Positions 1 to 8,375 are shown, counted from the stretch's first letter. The stretch is DNA of 64,000 nt from an uncultured Prevotellaceae bacterium (GCA_900318815.1 ONMA01000007.1:29494-93493); one strand, 5' to 3'. Notes: generated by a model not told the origin, from the sequence alone. Numbers and translations: made by a program.

Positions 1-508
1 CCGAGAACAGCCACGCATTATCCTTGGTCACGGGTTTCCAGTTGATGGGCGTAGGCTTCACGTCGCGCTTCGGCCCACGGGTGTCCGTGTCGGTCTGCAC
101 GCGGAACATGCGGATCTGCGGGTTCTGGTAGTCGTCGATGACCTTACCATACTGCGGGTAGACGCGCTCGATGGTCACGTCGATGTTCGACTGGCCCGAG
201 CAGAGCCACACATCGCCAATGAGACAGTCGTCGATGGTCTGGTCGTTGACCACGAGCTGGAACGGCCCGCCTGCCTTCTGCTGGGGCAGCATCACCTTCC
301 ACGTGCCGTCATCGCCGGCCACCGTCTCATACACTTTCTTTCGGAACGTCACACTGACACGTTCGCCCGGATCGGCTGTGCCCCATACGGGTATGGGCAT
401 GCCACGCTGCAGCACCATGCCGTTCTGGAACATCTGTGGCAGCTGCACCTTGGCACCCGCCACCACTGCGCTGAAGAGCGCAAGTGTAAAAACAAATAGC
501 TTTTTCAT
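1..508 (-). CDS. SGNH acetylxylan esterase-like protein (sialate O-acetylesterase family), N-terminal part only
   Basis: The gene runs off the left edge, so only about the first 169 residues are visible. The start at 508 gives a signal peptide (MKKLFVFTLALFSAVVAGA) and then the family's N-terminal beta domain beginning KVQLPQMFQNGMVLQRG. The motif GDVWLCSGQSN at about residues 99-109 holds the predicted nucleophile Ser107; the usual Met after SGQSN is Ile here. Family members remove O-acetyl groups from sugars. Beside a xyloside symporter and xylosidase the likely substrate is acetylated xylan or xylo-oligosaccharide, comparable to xynE in the P. bryantii cluster as I recall it. It diverges from the symporter operon. 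A TATTTTTG box lies at 524-517 on the minus strand, only a few bases from the start, so the promoter assignment is weak. Confidence 0.88.
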   Translation of the reverse strand, partial: MKKLFVFTLALFSAVVAGAKVQLPQMFQNGMVLQRGMPIPVWGTADPGERVSVTFRKKVYETVAGDDGTWKVMLPQQKAGGPFQLVVNDQTIDDCLIGDVWLCSGQSNIDVTIERVYPQYGKVIDDYQNPQIRMFRVQTDTDTRGPKRDVKPTPINWKPVTKDNAWLFS

Positions 509-632
509 AACACACGCAAAAATACTATTATTTCATCGAAAAAGCAATAGTCTCATGTTGTTTTGTTGCCGTTTGAAACATATCAAGAAGCATCTGCAAC
601 ATTTAGTTATACCCAAATCTATCAAAATTTTG

Positions 633-640
633 TACTTTTG
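633..640 (+). promoter_or_regulatory. Bacteroidetes -7 box of the symporter-GH43-GH67 operon
   Basis: TACTTTTG fits the TAnnTTTG consensus and lies 39 bases before the symporter start. No clear -33 TTTG is seen, which suits an activator-dependent promoter. Confidence 0.6.
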
Positions 641-678
641 CAGCAATTAATAATACCTAAATAATTAAAAACAAGAAA

Positions 679-2091
679 ATGGAAGACCAGACACAACAAA
701 AAGGTTTCTACAAACTTTCATGGGTACAGCGTATCGGATTCGGTGCAGGCGACTTGGCACAGAACCTGATTTACCAGACCATCTGCATGTACCTGCTATT
801 CTTTTACACCGACGTCTATGTGCTCGGTGGTGATGCAACCCGTTCTGCCGGCCTGGCAGGCACCATGTTCCTCTTGGTGCGACTGGTCGACGTGATGTGG
901 GATCCCCTCGTGGGAACGTTCGTCGACAAGCACAATCCTAAGTTAGGCAAATACCGCAGCTACCTGGTGCTGGGCGGCATCCCCCTCACCATCCTGGCTA
1001 TTCTCTGCTTCTGGAACGGATTCGCGCCTTCGCTGGTCTATGCCTATATCACCTACGTAGGCATGTCGATGCTCTACACCTTGATTAATGTGCCCTACGG
1101 CGCACTCAACTCTTCGCTGACCCGCGACACCGACGAGATTACCATCCTCACCTCGGTACGTATGTTCATGGCCAACGTGGGCGGTCTCTGCGTGTCGGCA
1201 GGCGTGCCCATCCTGGTGGCCATCTTCGCCTCGTCCGACAGTCTGCCCATCGAGATGGCCCTGTTCATGGGTCTTGGCTCGCTGCCTTCGTTCATCTTCA
1301 TGCCGCTGGTGCCTGCCATCAAGAAGAAGGTGGGCAAGAAGAACATGTTCTACATCTTCCTCTCGGTAGCCATTGTGGGCATGGCCATGCTCTATGTCAT
1401 CAGCCGCATGGGCACGGTGAAGGAGAACATCACGCTGGTCTACATCGCACAGTTCATCAAGTCCACGGGTGTCATCGTGGCCACGGGCTACATGTGGGCA
1501 CTCATTCCCGAGGTCATCTCCTACGCTGAGTACACCTCCGGTCGCCGCATCGCAGGTATCGTCAACGCCCTGACGGGCATCTTCTTCAAGGCCGGTATGG
1601 CCCTGGGCGGTGTAGTGCCCGGCTTGGTACTGGCTTGGACGAGCTATGTGCCATCGGAGCAGGCCACCACGCTGCCCAAGGACTCCAACGCCTGGTTCCT
1701 CACCATGCTTATCTACTCGCTCGTGGGCCTCTCGCTGCTCATCTTCTGCTTCACGCAGACCAAGGAGCGCGTGGTCATGGATCAGTCGGAGTCGGCCAAT
1801 GTGAAGGTGAGCGACCTCTGGATGGAGTTCCTGCGCAACCGTCCCCTGCGCATCATCGCCCTCTTCTTCATCACGGCCTTTGCCATGATGTCGGTGGGCA
1901 ATGCCGCCGGTGCCTACTTCATGAACGACCTGGAGCTGCAGACCCCGCTGGCACAGGAAGGCATCCGCTGGCTCGTGTGCATCATCCCCGCCATGCTGCT
2001 GGTAGTGGCTATGTTCATCATCTCGAAGTATGAACTCAGCGATGAGGTCATCGACAACATCAACCGCGAGATTGAGCAGAGAAACAGATAA
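679..2091 (+). CDS. xynD: GPH-family xyloside/oligosaccharide:cation symporter
   Basis: This 470-residue inner membrane protein belongs to the glycoside-pentoside-hexuronide (MelB-like) branch of the major facilitator superfamily. It begins with the typical GAGDLAQNLIYQ segment, and the loop DPLVGTFVDKHNPKLGKYR (near residue 75) matches the conserved GPH loop between helices 2 and 3. About twelve hydrophobic helices are visible. It should import xylose oligomers or xylosides with Na+ or H+. It starts an operon: GH43 follows after 31 bases and GH67 after 12 more. This pairing with a cytoplasmic GH43 is the arrangement I recall for xynD-xynB of P. bryantii. The symbol follows that analogy. The substrate is inferred from the neighbours. 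Confidence 0.9.
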   Translation: MEDQTQQKGFYKLSWVQRIGFGAGDLAQNLIYQTICMYLLFFYTDVYVLGGDATRSAGLAGTMFLLVRLVDVMWDPLVGTFVDKHNPKLGKYRSYLVLGGIPLTILAILCFWNGFAPSLVYAYITYVGMSMLYTLINVPYGALNSSLTRDTDEITILTSVRMFMANVGGLCVSAGVPILVAIFASSDSLPIEMALFMGLGSLPSFIFMPLVPAIKKKVGKKNMFYIFLSVAIVGMAMLYVISRMGTVKENITLVYIAQFIKSTGVIVATGYMWALIPEVISYAEYTSGRRIAGIVNALTGIFFKAGMALGGVVPGLVLAWTSYVPSEQATTLPKDSNAWFLTMLIYSLVGLSLLIFCFTQTKERVVMDQSESANVKVSDLWMEFLRNRPLRIIALFFITAFAMMSVGNAAGAYFMNDLELQTPLAQEGIRWLVCIIPAMLLVVAMFIISKYELSDEVIDNINREIEQRNR

Positions 2092-2122
2092 AAGTATTAA
2101 CTAAAAACCAATAAAAAAAGAC

Positions 2123-3124
2123 ATGAAACCCCGTTATCTATTCCCCAGTGATTATATGGCTGACCCTTCAGCCAATGTGTTCGGCGACCGCCTGTACATC
2201 TACCCCAGCCACGACCGTGAGGCCGGTGCAGCCTTCGACGACGACGGAGGCCACTTCCAGATGCGCGACTATCACGTGCTCTCCATCGACAATGTGTTTG
2301 AGGGCGAAGTGACCGACCACGGCGTGATCCTCGACGTGGACGATGTGGCATGGGCCGAGAAGCAGATGTGGGACAACGATGTCGTGGAGAAGAACGGCAA
2401 GTACTACCTCATCTTCTCTGCCAAGGACTACAACGGCGTGTTCCATCTCGGCGTTGCCGTGAGCGACAAGCCCGAAGGTCCGTTCAAGGCCGAGCCTCAG
2501 CCCATCCGCGGCTCCTTCTGCATCGACCCCAGCGTGTTCAAGGACGACGACGGCCAGGTCTACTGCTACTTCGGCGGTCTCTGGGGAGGCCAGTTGCAGT
2601 GGTATCAGGCTCCGGAGAAGTATGCCGACAAGGGCGTTGTTCTTGGCCTGGCTCCCGACCGCAAGTCCCAGCTCTTCTGTCCTGCCGACGTGCCCGCCCT
2701 GCCCAGCTTCGTTGTGCGCATGAGCGACGATGTGCTCCAGTTTGCCGAGTCACCCCGCGACGTCATTATCCTCGACAAGGACGGTCAGCCCCTGAAGGCC
2801 AGCGACCCGCACCGCTTCTTCGAGGCTTCGTGGATGCACAAGAAGGACGGCAAGTACTACTTCTCCTACTCCACCGGCGACAGCCATACACTCTGCTATG
2901 CCACGGGCGACTCGCCCTACGGCCCCTTCACCTTCCAGGGCGTCATCCTCGACCCCGTCGTGGGCTGGACCACCCATCACAGCATCGTGCAGTACAAGGG
3001 TGAGTGGTATCTCTTCTATCACGACTGCGTGCCCTCCAACGACATCACTCACCTGCGCTCGCTGAAGGTGCAGCGTCTGTTCTACAACGAAGACGGAACC
3101 ATCCAGAAAGTAGTGAACGAATAG
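2123..3124 (+). CDS. xynB: Cytoplasmic GH43 beta-xylosidase / arabinofuranosidase
   Basis: The 333-residue protein is a single five-bladed propeller GH43 domain without a signal peptide, so it should act in the cytoplasm on imported xylo-oligosaccharides. The three acidic residues can be placed: base Asp14 in MADPSAN, the pKa-modulating Asp135 in SFCIDPSVF, and the acid Glu234 in RFFEASWMH. Length and the lack of an extra beta-sandwich domain fit the short subfamily that includes P. bryantii XynB. It lies 31 bases after the symporter gene and 12 before the GH67 gene, which suggests coupled import and hydrolysis. Activity on arabinosyl side chains cannot be excluded from sequence. Confidence 0.93.
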   Translation: MKPRYLFPSDYMADPSANVFGDRLYIYPSHDREAGAAFDDDGGHFQMRDYHVLSIDNVFEGEVTDHGVILDVDDVAWAEKQMWDNDVVEKNGKYYLIFSAKDYNGVFHLGVAVSDKPEGPFKAEPQPIRGSFCIDPSVFKDDDGQVYCYFGGLWGGQLQWYQAPEKYADKGVVLGLAPDRKSQLFCPADVPALPSFVVRMSDDVLQFAESPRDVIILDKDGQPLKASDPHRFFEASWMHKKDGKYYFSYSTGDSHTLCYATGDSPYGPFTFQGVILDPVVGWTTHHSIVQYKGEWYLFYHDCVPSNDITHLRSLKVQRLFYNEDGTIQKVVNE

Positions 3125-3136
3125 TCTCCGACGCTC

Positions 3137-4993
3137 ATGAAAAGATTCCTTCTATCAGCATTACCACTTGTAATCAGTCTCTTATCATTTAGCGCATTAC
3201 GCGCTGAGGACGGCAGCCGGCTCTGGTTGCCGTCCGACACTTCTGTTTTCAAGTCGCTCACCCTGCGACTCGACAACAGCATGCCCGCCGACGACGGCTA
3301 CCGCATCAACGGCAATATGGTGACGGCACGCACCCAGCAGGGCCTGCTCTATGGCCGCTATGCCTGGCTGCGCGGCGAACAGGGCGAGTCGCATCCCTAC
3401 TTCAGCCTGCGCATCCTGAACCATTGGGACAACCTCGATGGCTCCATCGAGCGTGGCTATGCCGGCCCCAGCATCTTCTGGGCCGAAGGGGTTGAGGGCT
3501 TCCCGGGAGGTACGTCGACGATTACGCGCTATGCCGAGGCGTGCGCCTCCATCGGCATCAACGGCTCGGTGCTCAACAACGTGAATGCCTCGCCTAAGAT
3601 GCTCACGCGCGCGTATCTGCTGAAGGTAAAGACGATTGCCGACCTACTGCGTCCCTGGGGCATCAAGGTCTACCTGTCGGTGAACTTCGGTTCGCCCAAG
3701 GCTCTCGGTGCCACGAAGACCGCCGACCCGCTCGACCGCAACGTGCAGCGCTGGTGGCAGCGCAAGGCACAGGAAATCTACAAGCTGATTCCCGACTTCG
3801 GCGGCTTCCTCGTGAAGGCCAACTCGGAAGGACAGCCCGGCCCGTTCGACTACGGGCGCAGTCATGCCGACGGAGCCAACATGCTGGCCGACGCGCTGAA
3901 GCCTTTCGGCGGTATCGTGATGTGGCGATCCTTCGTCTACGGGGCCAAGCACAAGGGCGAGGACCGCGTGATGCAGGCCGTGAGCGAGTTTGCCGGACTC
4001 GACGGACAGTTCCGCGACAACGTCATCCTGCAGTCGAAGAACGGCCCGCTCGACTTCCAACCCCGCGAGCCTTACGCTCCTATCTTCGACCAGATGAAGA
4101 AGACCACACAGATGGCCGAGCTGCAGATTACCCAGGAGTACCTGGGGCAGGGCGAGCATCTGGCCTACCTCGCCCCTATGTGGAAGGAGTTCTTCTCGTT
4201 TGTGGCTCCCTCCAAGCTGAAGGGTATTGCCGGTGTGGCCAACGTGGGACTCGACCGCAACTGGTGCGGCCACCACTTTGCTCAGGCCAACTGGTACGCC
4301 TTCGGACGCCTGGCCTGGAACCCAGCCCTGTCGTCGGAAGAGATAGCCAAGGAGTGGCTGAAGCAGACGTTCTTCTATGGTGAAAACTCTCCTCTCTCCT
4401 CTCTCCACTCTCCACTCTCCTCTCTCCTCAGCATGATGCTCCGTTCGCGCGAAGCCTGTGTCGACTACATGATGCCGTTGGGATTGCACCACATCTTCAA
4501 GTTCGACCACCACATGGGTCCCGAGCCCGACGGCTTCAAGGCCGACTATCCCATTGAGTGGTGTCCCGTCTACTATCACAAGGCCGACAAGTGGGGTATC
4601 GGTTTCAACCGTTCCACGCACAACACGGAGATGCCCGGCGCAGAAAACGGCACGGGTGCCACCCAGCAGTATCGTGAGCCTTATTGCAAGCTCTACGACA
4701 GTCCCTCCACCTGCCCTGAGCAATACCTGCTCTGGTTCCATCATCTGCCCTGGACCTACCGCATGCTCAGCGGTCGCACGCTCTGGGAGGAGCTTCAGTT
4801 CCGCTACAACCGTGGTGTCGGCGAGATCGAGGACTTCGTGCGCATCTGGCAGGAGGCCCGTCCTTACATCGATGCCCAGCGCTGGCAGGAGGTAGATGCC
4901 AAGCTACAGACGCATCTGCGCGATGCTCGCGAGTGGCGTGATGTCTGCCTGAAATACTTCGGCAGTTTCGCCGAGGATTCGAAGAGCAAGTAA
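3137..4993 (+). CDS. GH67 alpha-glucuronidase, secreted
   Basis: The 618-residue enzyme removes (4-O-methyl)glucuronic acid from the non-reducing end of xylo-oligosaccharides. A signal peptide covers about residues 1-23 (MKRFLLSALPLVISLLSFSA, cleavage near RAED), so it acts outside the cytoplasm. GH67 hallmarks are present: the acid Glu231 in KANSEGQPGP, and the Asp306/Glu334 pair in GPLDFQPREP and QITQEYLGQ. Near residues 415-430 is a Ser/Leu-rich stretch (SPLSSLHSPLSSLLS) coded by a pyrimidine-rich simple repeat, which looks like an in-frame insertion rather than part of the fold. It is the last gene of the symporter operon and is followed by a strong hairpin. It resembles xynF in published Prevotella clusters. 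Confidence 0.93.
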   Translation: MKRFLLSALPLVISLLSFSALRAEDGSRLWLPSDTSVFKSLTLRLDNSMPADDGYRINGNMVTARTQQGLLYGRYAWLRGEQGESHPYFSLRILNHWDNLDGSIERGYAGPSIFWAEGVEGFPGGTSTITRYAEACASIGINGSVLNNVNASPKMLTRAYLLKVKTIADLLRPWGIKVYLSVNFGSPKALGATKTADPLDRNVQRWWQRKAQEIYKLIPDFGGFLVKANSEGQPGPFDYGRSHADGANMLADALKPFGGIVMWRSFVYGAKHKGEDRVMQAVSEFAGLDGQFRDNVILQSKNGPLDFQPREPYAPIFDQMKKTTQMAELQITQEYLGQGEHLAYLAPMWKEFFSFVAPSKLKGIAGVANVGLDRNWCGHHFAQANWYAFGRLAWNPALSSEEIAKEWLKQTFFYGENSPLSSLHSPLSSLLSMMLRSREACVDYMMPLGLHHIFKFDHHMGPEPDGFKADYPIEWCPVYYHKADKWGIGFNRSTHNTEMPGAENGTGATQQYREPYCKLYDSPSTCPEQYLLWFHHLPWTYRMLSGRTLWEELQFRYNRGVGEIEDFVRIWQEARPYIDAQRWQEVDAKLQTHLRDAREWRDVCLKYFGSFAEDSKSK

Positions 4994-5018
4994 CAGCTTT
5001 CCCGATTTCCCCCCATTC

Positions 5019-5054
5019 ATTCCTGCGAGCCTGCACTACCAAGCTCGCAGGAAT
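5019..5054 (+). terminator. Hairpin after the symporter-GH43-GH67 operon
   Basis: A perfect 12-base inverted repeat, ATTCCTGCGAGC at 5019-5030 and its complement at 5043-5054, surrounds a 12-base loop 26 bases after the GH67 stop. There is only a weak T tract. Confidence 0.7.
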
Positions 5055-5109
5055 CATTTGAATACGACAAACGGAGATTATCAATCGGTTGAAGTCAGAC
5101 GAATCGAAC

Positions 5110-5496
5110 ATGAAACAGATAGAAGTAGTAGCAGCCATCATACATGATGACAAGGGCCGCATCTTCGCCACTCAGCGAGGATATGGTGAGTGGAAAGACT
5201 GGTGGGAGTTTCCCGGCGGAAAGATTGAGACTGGCGAAACGCCGGAGGAAGCACTGGTGAGGGAGATTCGCGAGGAATTGTCTGCGGAGATCAGCGTGGA
5301 CAGGTTTCTTTGTACGGTGGAGTATGATTACCCGGCCTTTCATCTGACAATGCATTGCTATCTGTGTTCTCTGCTGACGGAAACGCTGCATCTGAATGAA
5401 CATGAGGCGGCGAAGTGGCTGGCAAAGGATGAGTTGGACAGCGTGAAGTGGTTGCCGGCAGATTTGGAGGTGATAACAAATATCATTGGCCACTGA
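5110..5496 (+). CDS. NUDIX hydrolase, MutT-like (8-oxo-dGTP diphosphatase type)
   Basis: This 128-residue protein carries a Nudix box from Gly37: G-x5-E43-x7-R51-E52-I-x-E55-E56, with Ser58 at the usual last Gly. The segment DWWEFPGGKIE is typical of the MutT subgroup that sanitises oxidised nucleotides. An upstream in-frame TTG at 5089 would add seven residues, but the ATG at 5110 starts the conserved MKQIEVVAAII strand and is preferred. It stands alone after the xylan operon terminator with no functional link to it. Substrate is inferred from family only. Confidence 0.88.
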   Translation: MKQIEVVAAIIHDDKGRIFATQRGYGEWKDWWEFPGGKIETGETPEEALVREIREELSAEISVDRFLCTVEYDYPAFHLTMHCYLCSLLTETLHLNEHEAAKWLAKDELDSVKWLPADLEVITNIIGH

Positions 5497-5970
5497 GACG
5501 AATATACTTTTCCGCCATACTTCCCCATCCTCCTCTTTTCTCACGCAGAGGCGCGGAGGCGCAGAGTTTGCGCAGAGAGACTGGTATTATATAAAAGGAT
5601 GCATGGAGTAAACAGAGACAACCAGAGGCCGCTCAGCTTTGAGAACTCCATTCAACGAAAAAAACAATCGGTTTCCTCAGAAGATACCATCGGTTATCAT
5701 AGAATTAACCATCGGTTTCCTCCGTGGAAACCCTTCAAGATCCCTAATCGTCAGGTAGGATTCATCATATCGGATAGCTATGAGGTAGGGCTTAGGTAGA
5801 ACTTTAGTAGAGGATAAGTAGAGGTAAAAAATCATGTTAAAAAGATTTTGGTAGAGGTAAAGATTTTGGTAGAAGTAAATTGTTGTAAACTTCATGCGGG
5901 AGGCCATACCCTCGCGCTTCCCTCTCCTGTATGCACTTTGAATGACGGCGGTGTAATCCCACCAGATGTA
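5497..5970. other. Gene-poor spacer with short direct repeats
   Basis: No convincing gene is seen. The stretch has a degenerate CGCAGAGGCG run near 5543-5580, two ATCGGTTTCCTC copies near 5667 and 5710, and an 18-base direct repeat (AGATTTTGGTAGAGGTAA-like) near 5842-5877. These look like decayed repeat DNA. Confidence 0.5.
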
Positions 5971-6171
5971 TTACCTACGTTTGAAGTCTTTCAGGTCTTC
6001 GTCTAAATCAAGCGCGAACTTCTCTGATGACAGGAAGTGATACTCTCCTTCGCTATCGCTGATGACGAACGAGGGTCTTGTCAAGAACATCGCATCGGCC
6101 AATGCTTTGCCATAAACATTTTTGGCAAAGTCAAAGGTTCCTTTCTCGGTCTGCTTGATTCCCTCTGTCAT
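5971..6171 (-). CDS. Small hypothetical protein (66 aa)
   Basis: The 66-residue product (MTEGIKQTEKGTFDFAKNVY...) is charged, with a C-terminal acidic-basic tail (DLDEDLKDFKRR), and has no signal peptide or membrane segment. It begins 12 bases after the stop of a 54-residue reading frame that resembles a nuclease-family tail, so the two may form a two-gene unit. I do not recognise the family. The middle (FVISDSEGEYHFLSSEKF) reads like a small beta-rich domain. It may be an antitoxin-like or relic gene, but nothing shows this directly. Confidence 0.45.
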   Translation of the reverse strand: MTEGIKQTEKGTFDFAKNVYGKALADAMFLTRPSFVISDSEGEYHFLSSEKFALDLDEDLKDFKRR

Positions 6172-6183
6172 GATGGGCTATAG

Positions 6184-6348
6184 TTATGATAAAATGTTCT
6201 TTACTTCATCAACGGTCAGGGCTATTCCCTGTGCAATCTGCTCCATCGTCAGCCCCATTGCATGTAGACGATGTGCGGTATCAATCTTTTCTTTTTGGAC
6301 TCCTTCTTCTTTCCCTCTGCGTTCTGCTGAATTGATAATATTGTTCAT
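6184..6348 (-). pseudogene. C-terminal tail of an Rpn/PD-(D/E)XK family transposase-like nuclease (54 aa)
   Basis: The frame reads MNNIINSAERRGKEEGVQKE followed by LHAMGLTMEQIAQGIALTVDEVKNIL. The Gly/Lys/Glu-rich linker plus a short 'MGL..EQIA...GL...EV..L' helix pair is the usual end of recombination-promoting nuclease (Rpn) proteins common in Bacteroidales. The roughly 250-residue catalytic part is missing upstream, so this is either a remnant or a standalone tail translated from the internal ATG at 6348. Confidence 0.55.
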
Positions 6349-6388
6349 ATCTCTATAATGTTTTAAGTTTCTTCTTTTTTTTATGATA

Positions 6389-6672
6389 TTACAAATTCGA
6401 GTCTATCAACGTGCGGAACTGACGGATACCCTGATGGTTGTTGTCGAGAGCCACTTCTTGGTCGTTTGGTTGTTTGGTCGTTTGGTTGTTTGGGGAAGTA
6501 ACTTGTCCTAAACGACTAAAACGACAAATCTCCTAAACAACAAGATTTATTAAAGCGAGCCAAAGCAAGGTTGCGCCATACTGTTGGTGGCACTTAGCAA
6601 TCTTGTCGTAGGCCATCTGCACACGACCGCCCAACTCTGGCAGTATCATCACCTTGATATATTCATTCGTAT
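6389..6672 (-). pseudogene. Remnant of a DUF5107-type protein gene
   Basis: Minus-strand translation of about 6546-6672 gives NEYIKVMILPELGGRVQMAYDK, very like the start of the DUF5107 domain (…ENEYI.V.VLPELGGRI..AYDK). A second piece ending at the stop codon 6389-6391 reads ALDNNHQGIRQFRTLIDSNL, which could be the same gene's C-terminus. Between them lie low-complexity GTCGTTTGGTTGTTTGG repeats. Most of the roughly 1000-residue gene is gone. The N-terminal match is fairly clear; the C-terminal match is a guess. Confidence 0.5.
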
Positions 6673-6673
6673 T

Positions 6674-7309
6674 TTAATACCCGAGGTTCTCGCCTACCAG
6701 CACAACCGTATGACGGCCCCGGGGGGAGTTTCTGAGGAAGTGGACGTAGTTGCAGATGGATTCGGGGGAGTTGCAGTTATGGCAGATGCCGTCGTGCTGG
6801 CACGGGGTGTTGATGTCGAAGCGGGCGGCATTGATGGGCGAAGCTGTTCCTCTTACCCTTGACAGAGCTGCCTCCACCGTCTGAGCCACCTTGTTCAGGC
6901 CGATGACGAAGATGACTTTCTTCGGTCCCCAGGTGATGGCTGCCACGCGGTTGCCGTTGCCGTCGATGTTCACGATGACACCATCCTCTGAGATGGCGTT
7001 GGCACTGGTGAGGTAAACGTCGGCTGAGAAGGCCCTGAGATACATGTCCTGCTTTTCCTCCGGGGTTGTCACGAGGTCGCGGTCGAGCACTTCCAAGGAC
7101 GCGCGGCTTCGGAGATAGTCGGGAATGCCCAGGTCTCTTACCGTCATGGAGCCTCCCCAGGTTACTGAACTGCCATCGGCAATGAGTTCAGATACTTTTC
7201 TTACTGCCTCCTCGCCCGTTGGGCAATAGAAGGCTTCGATGTGGCGTCGCTGCAGGTTCTTGATCATTGTCCTGGCGATGCGTTCGTTTCTTTCTTGTTG
7301 TGGTTTCAT
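6674..7309 (-). CDS. LUD-domain protein (LutC/YkgG-like, DUF162)
   Basis: The 211-residue protein has the LUD fold: an N-terminal helical region (MIKNLQRRHIEAFYCPTGEE), then SSVTWGGSMTVRDLGI, SADVYLTSANAISEDG and a GPKKVIFVIGLNKV strand. A Cys-rich segment (PCQHDGICHNCNSPESICN) near residues 168-186 may bind metal, as in other Bacteroidetes LUD proteins. Relatives act with LutA/LutB in lactate oxidation, but neither partner is here and the single-domain form is usually of unknown function. It follows the GNAT gene with a 4-base gap, so both are probably co-transcribed. Confidence 0.85.
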   Translation of the reverse strand: MKPQQERNERIARTMIKNLQRRHIEAFYCPTGEEAVRKVSELIADGSSVTWGGSMTVRDLGIPDYLRSRASLEVLDRDLVTTPEEKQDMYLRAFSADVYLTSANAISEDGVIVNIDGNGNRVAAITWGPKKVIFVIGLNKVAQTVEAALSRVRGTASPINAARFDINTPCQHDGICHNCNSPESICNYVHFLRNSPRGRHTVVLVGENLGY

Positions 7310-7313
7310 TCCG

Positions 7314-7784
7314 TTACAGAATTTGTTCCATCGTAGTCTTTTGTATTTGCATGCCCATGTTCTTGTAGAAACTGAGGGCGGGAGCGTTGCCCTCCCACAC
7401 GTTCAGGGTGATGTTATGGAAGCCCTCAGACTGGGCATAGCTGCGGACGAACGTATACAGGTCCTTGCCTACGTGCTTGCCGCGCTCATTTTCGTCTACG
7501 CAAATATCGTCGATGTAGAGCGTCTTCACGTCCTGTAGCAGCAGGTGGTCTCTCACCTCGGTAATCTGGCAGAACGCATAGCCCAGCACCTTTCCCTCGT
7601 CGGGGTCGACGCAGACGAAGATGGGCTTGTTGTCATCGTCGAGCATGTCGCAAAGTTCCTGCGCGTCGTACTTGGTGGTGTTGGGTTTGAACAGGTCGGG
7701 ACGAATCTCATAATGCACCATGTTCACCTGGTGCAGCAGTCCGATGATGGACTGAATGTCGGTTTTGTTTGCTTTCCTAATCAT
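7314..7784 (-). CDS. GNAT-family N-acetyltransferase
   Basis: The 156-residue protein is a single GNAT domain: MIRKANKTDIQSIIGLL at the N-terminus, beta4 LYIDDICVDENERGKHVGKD with the acetyl-CoA pyrophosphate loop (R/G-x-x-G-x-G-like), and the C-terminal NVWEGNAPALSFYKNMGM that closes the fold. The start at 7784 is used. The frame stays open upstream through tandem repeats, but two promoter boxes lie just before this ATG, which rules out the longer form. Substrate unknown. It is the first gene of a GNAT-LUD pair. Confidence 0.88.
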   Translation of the reverse strand: MIRKANKTDIQSIIGLLHQVNMVHYEIRPDLFKPNTTKYDAQELCDMLDDDNKPIFVCVDPDEGKVLGYAFCQITEVRDHLLLQDVKTLYIDDICVDENERGKHVGKDLYTFVRSYAQSEGFHNITLNVWEGNAPALSFYKNMGMQIQKTTMEQIL

Positions 7785-7805
7785 AGTTTCTTGTTGTATT
7801 TTCGG

Positions 7806-7833
7806 CAAAATTACGAAAAACGTCGCAAATATA
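7806..7833 (-). promoter_or_regulatory. Two overlapping-range -7 boxes for the GNAT-LUD operon
   Basis: On the minus strand TATATTTG (7833-7826) and TAATTTTG (7813-7806) both match TAnnTTTG, 22-49 bases before the GNAT start. Either could be used. Confidence 0.55.
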
Positions 7834-7860
7834 AGCAGAATTGCCCGAAAAAAAACGAAT

Positions 7861-8247
7861 TGCGATTGAAAGACGCTGAAAGCGTCACCTCTCAATAGCC
7901 GTAGGTCGGTACGACCTGCGGATAGAAAGTGAGAAAATACATCGACCCTGAAGGGGTCGCCCAATACTCGGTGTTGGGGCACTCTCATTCCCGAGCTACG
8001 CTCGCCTACCCGTAGCCTTTCAGAGTGCTTTCCCCTCCCTTGTCTACTGTCCGCAGGTCGTACCGACCTACGGCTATCGAGGGGCGACGCTTCCAGCGTC
8101 GATGTTACCATTGACCTGCTATCCGCAGGTCGTACCGACCTACGGCTATTGAGAGGCGACGCTTCCAGCGTCGATGTTACCATTGACCCGCTATCCGCAG
8201 GTCGTGCCGACCTACGGCTATTGAGAGGCGACGCTTCCAGCGTCGAT
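7861..8247. repeat. Composite palindromic repeat element with a 72-bp tandem array
   Basis: The element starts GATTGAAAGACGCTGAAAGC and contains hairpins of three types: GACGCTGAAAGCGTC, CCGTAGGTCGGTACGACCTG, and CGACCCTGAAGGGGTCG. From about 8047 a 72-base unit occurs three times (CCGCAGG starts at 8051, 8123, 8195), each with an inverted pair around CAGGTCGTACCGACCT. Related elements lie at 32461, 41761, 42484, 42862 and in a minimal form at 39391. Because 72 is a multiple of 3 the array stays open in one frame, but it is not a gene. Confidence 0.85.
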
Positions 8248-8356
8248 TGATGCCAAGGATGTCGATATATATAAATTGATGCCATGGATGTCGGTATATA
8301 TAATAAGGTGCAAATGGATAAACGTAAAGGGGGAAAGATGCTTTTAAACTATTTTT

Positions 8357-8375
8357 ACTTAAACAATGTTTAAGT
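8357..8375. promoter_or_regulatory. 19-bp palindrome, possible operator
   Basis: ACTTAAAC-AAT-GTTTAAGT is a perfect inverted repeat 27 bases before a TACTTTCG box at 8402-8409 (one mismatch to TAnnTTTG). It lies in front of the secreted-protein gene at 8453 and could bind a dimeric regulator. Confidence 0.4.

Noticed and set aside
3644-4744. A 366-codon minus-strand frame inside the GH67 gene
   Set aside because: Shadow of the alpha-glucuronidase, whose three catalytic residues lie on the plus strand.
5599-5907. Small frames on both strands at 5599-5799 and 5677-5907
   Set aside because: They overlap each other in repeat-rich spacer DNA and have no recognisable features.
7785-8285. N-terminal extension of the GNAT protein by about 167 residues
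   Set aside because: The extension translates the tandem palindromic repeats, and two promoter boxes lie between it and the GNAT ATG.
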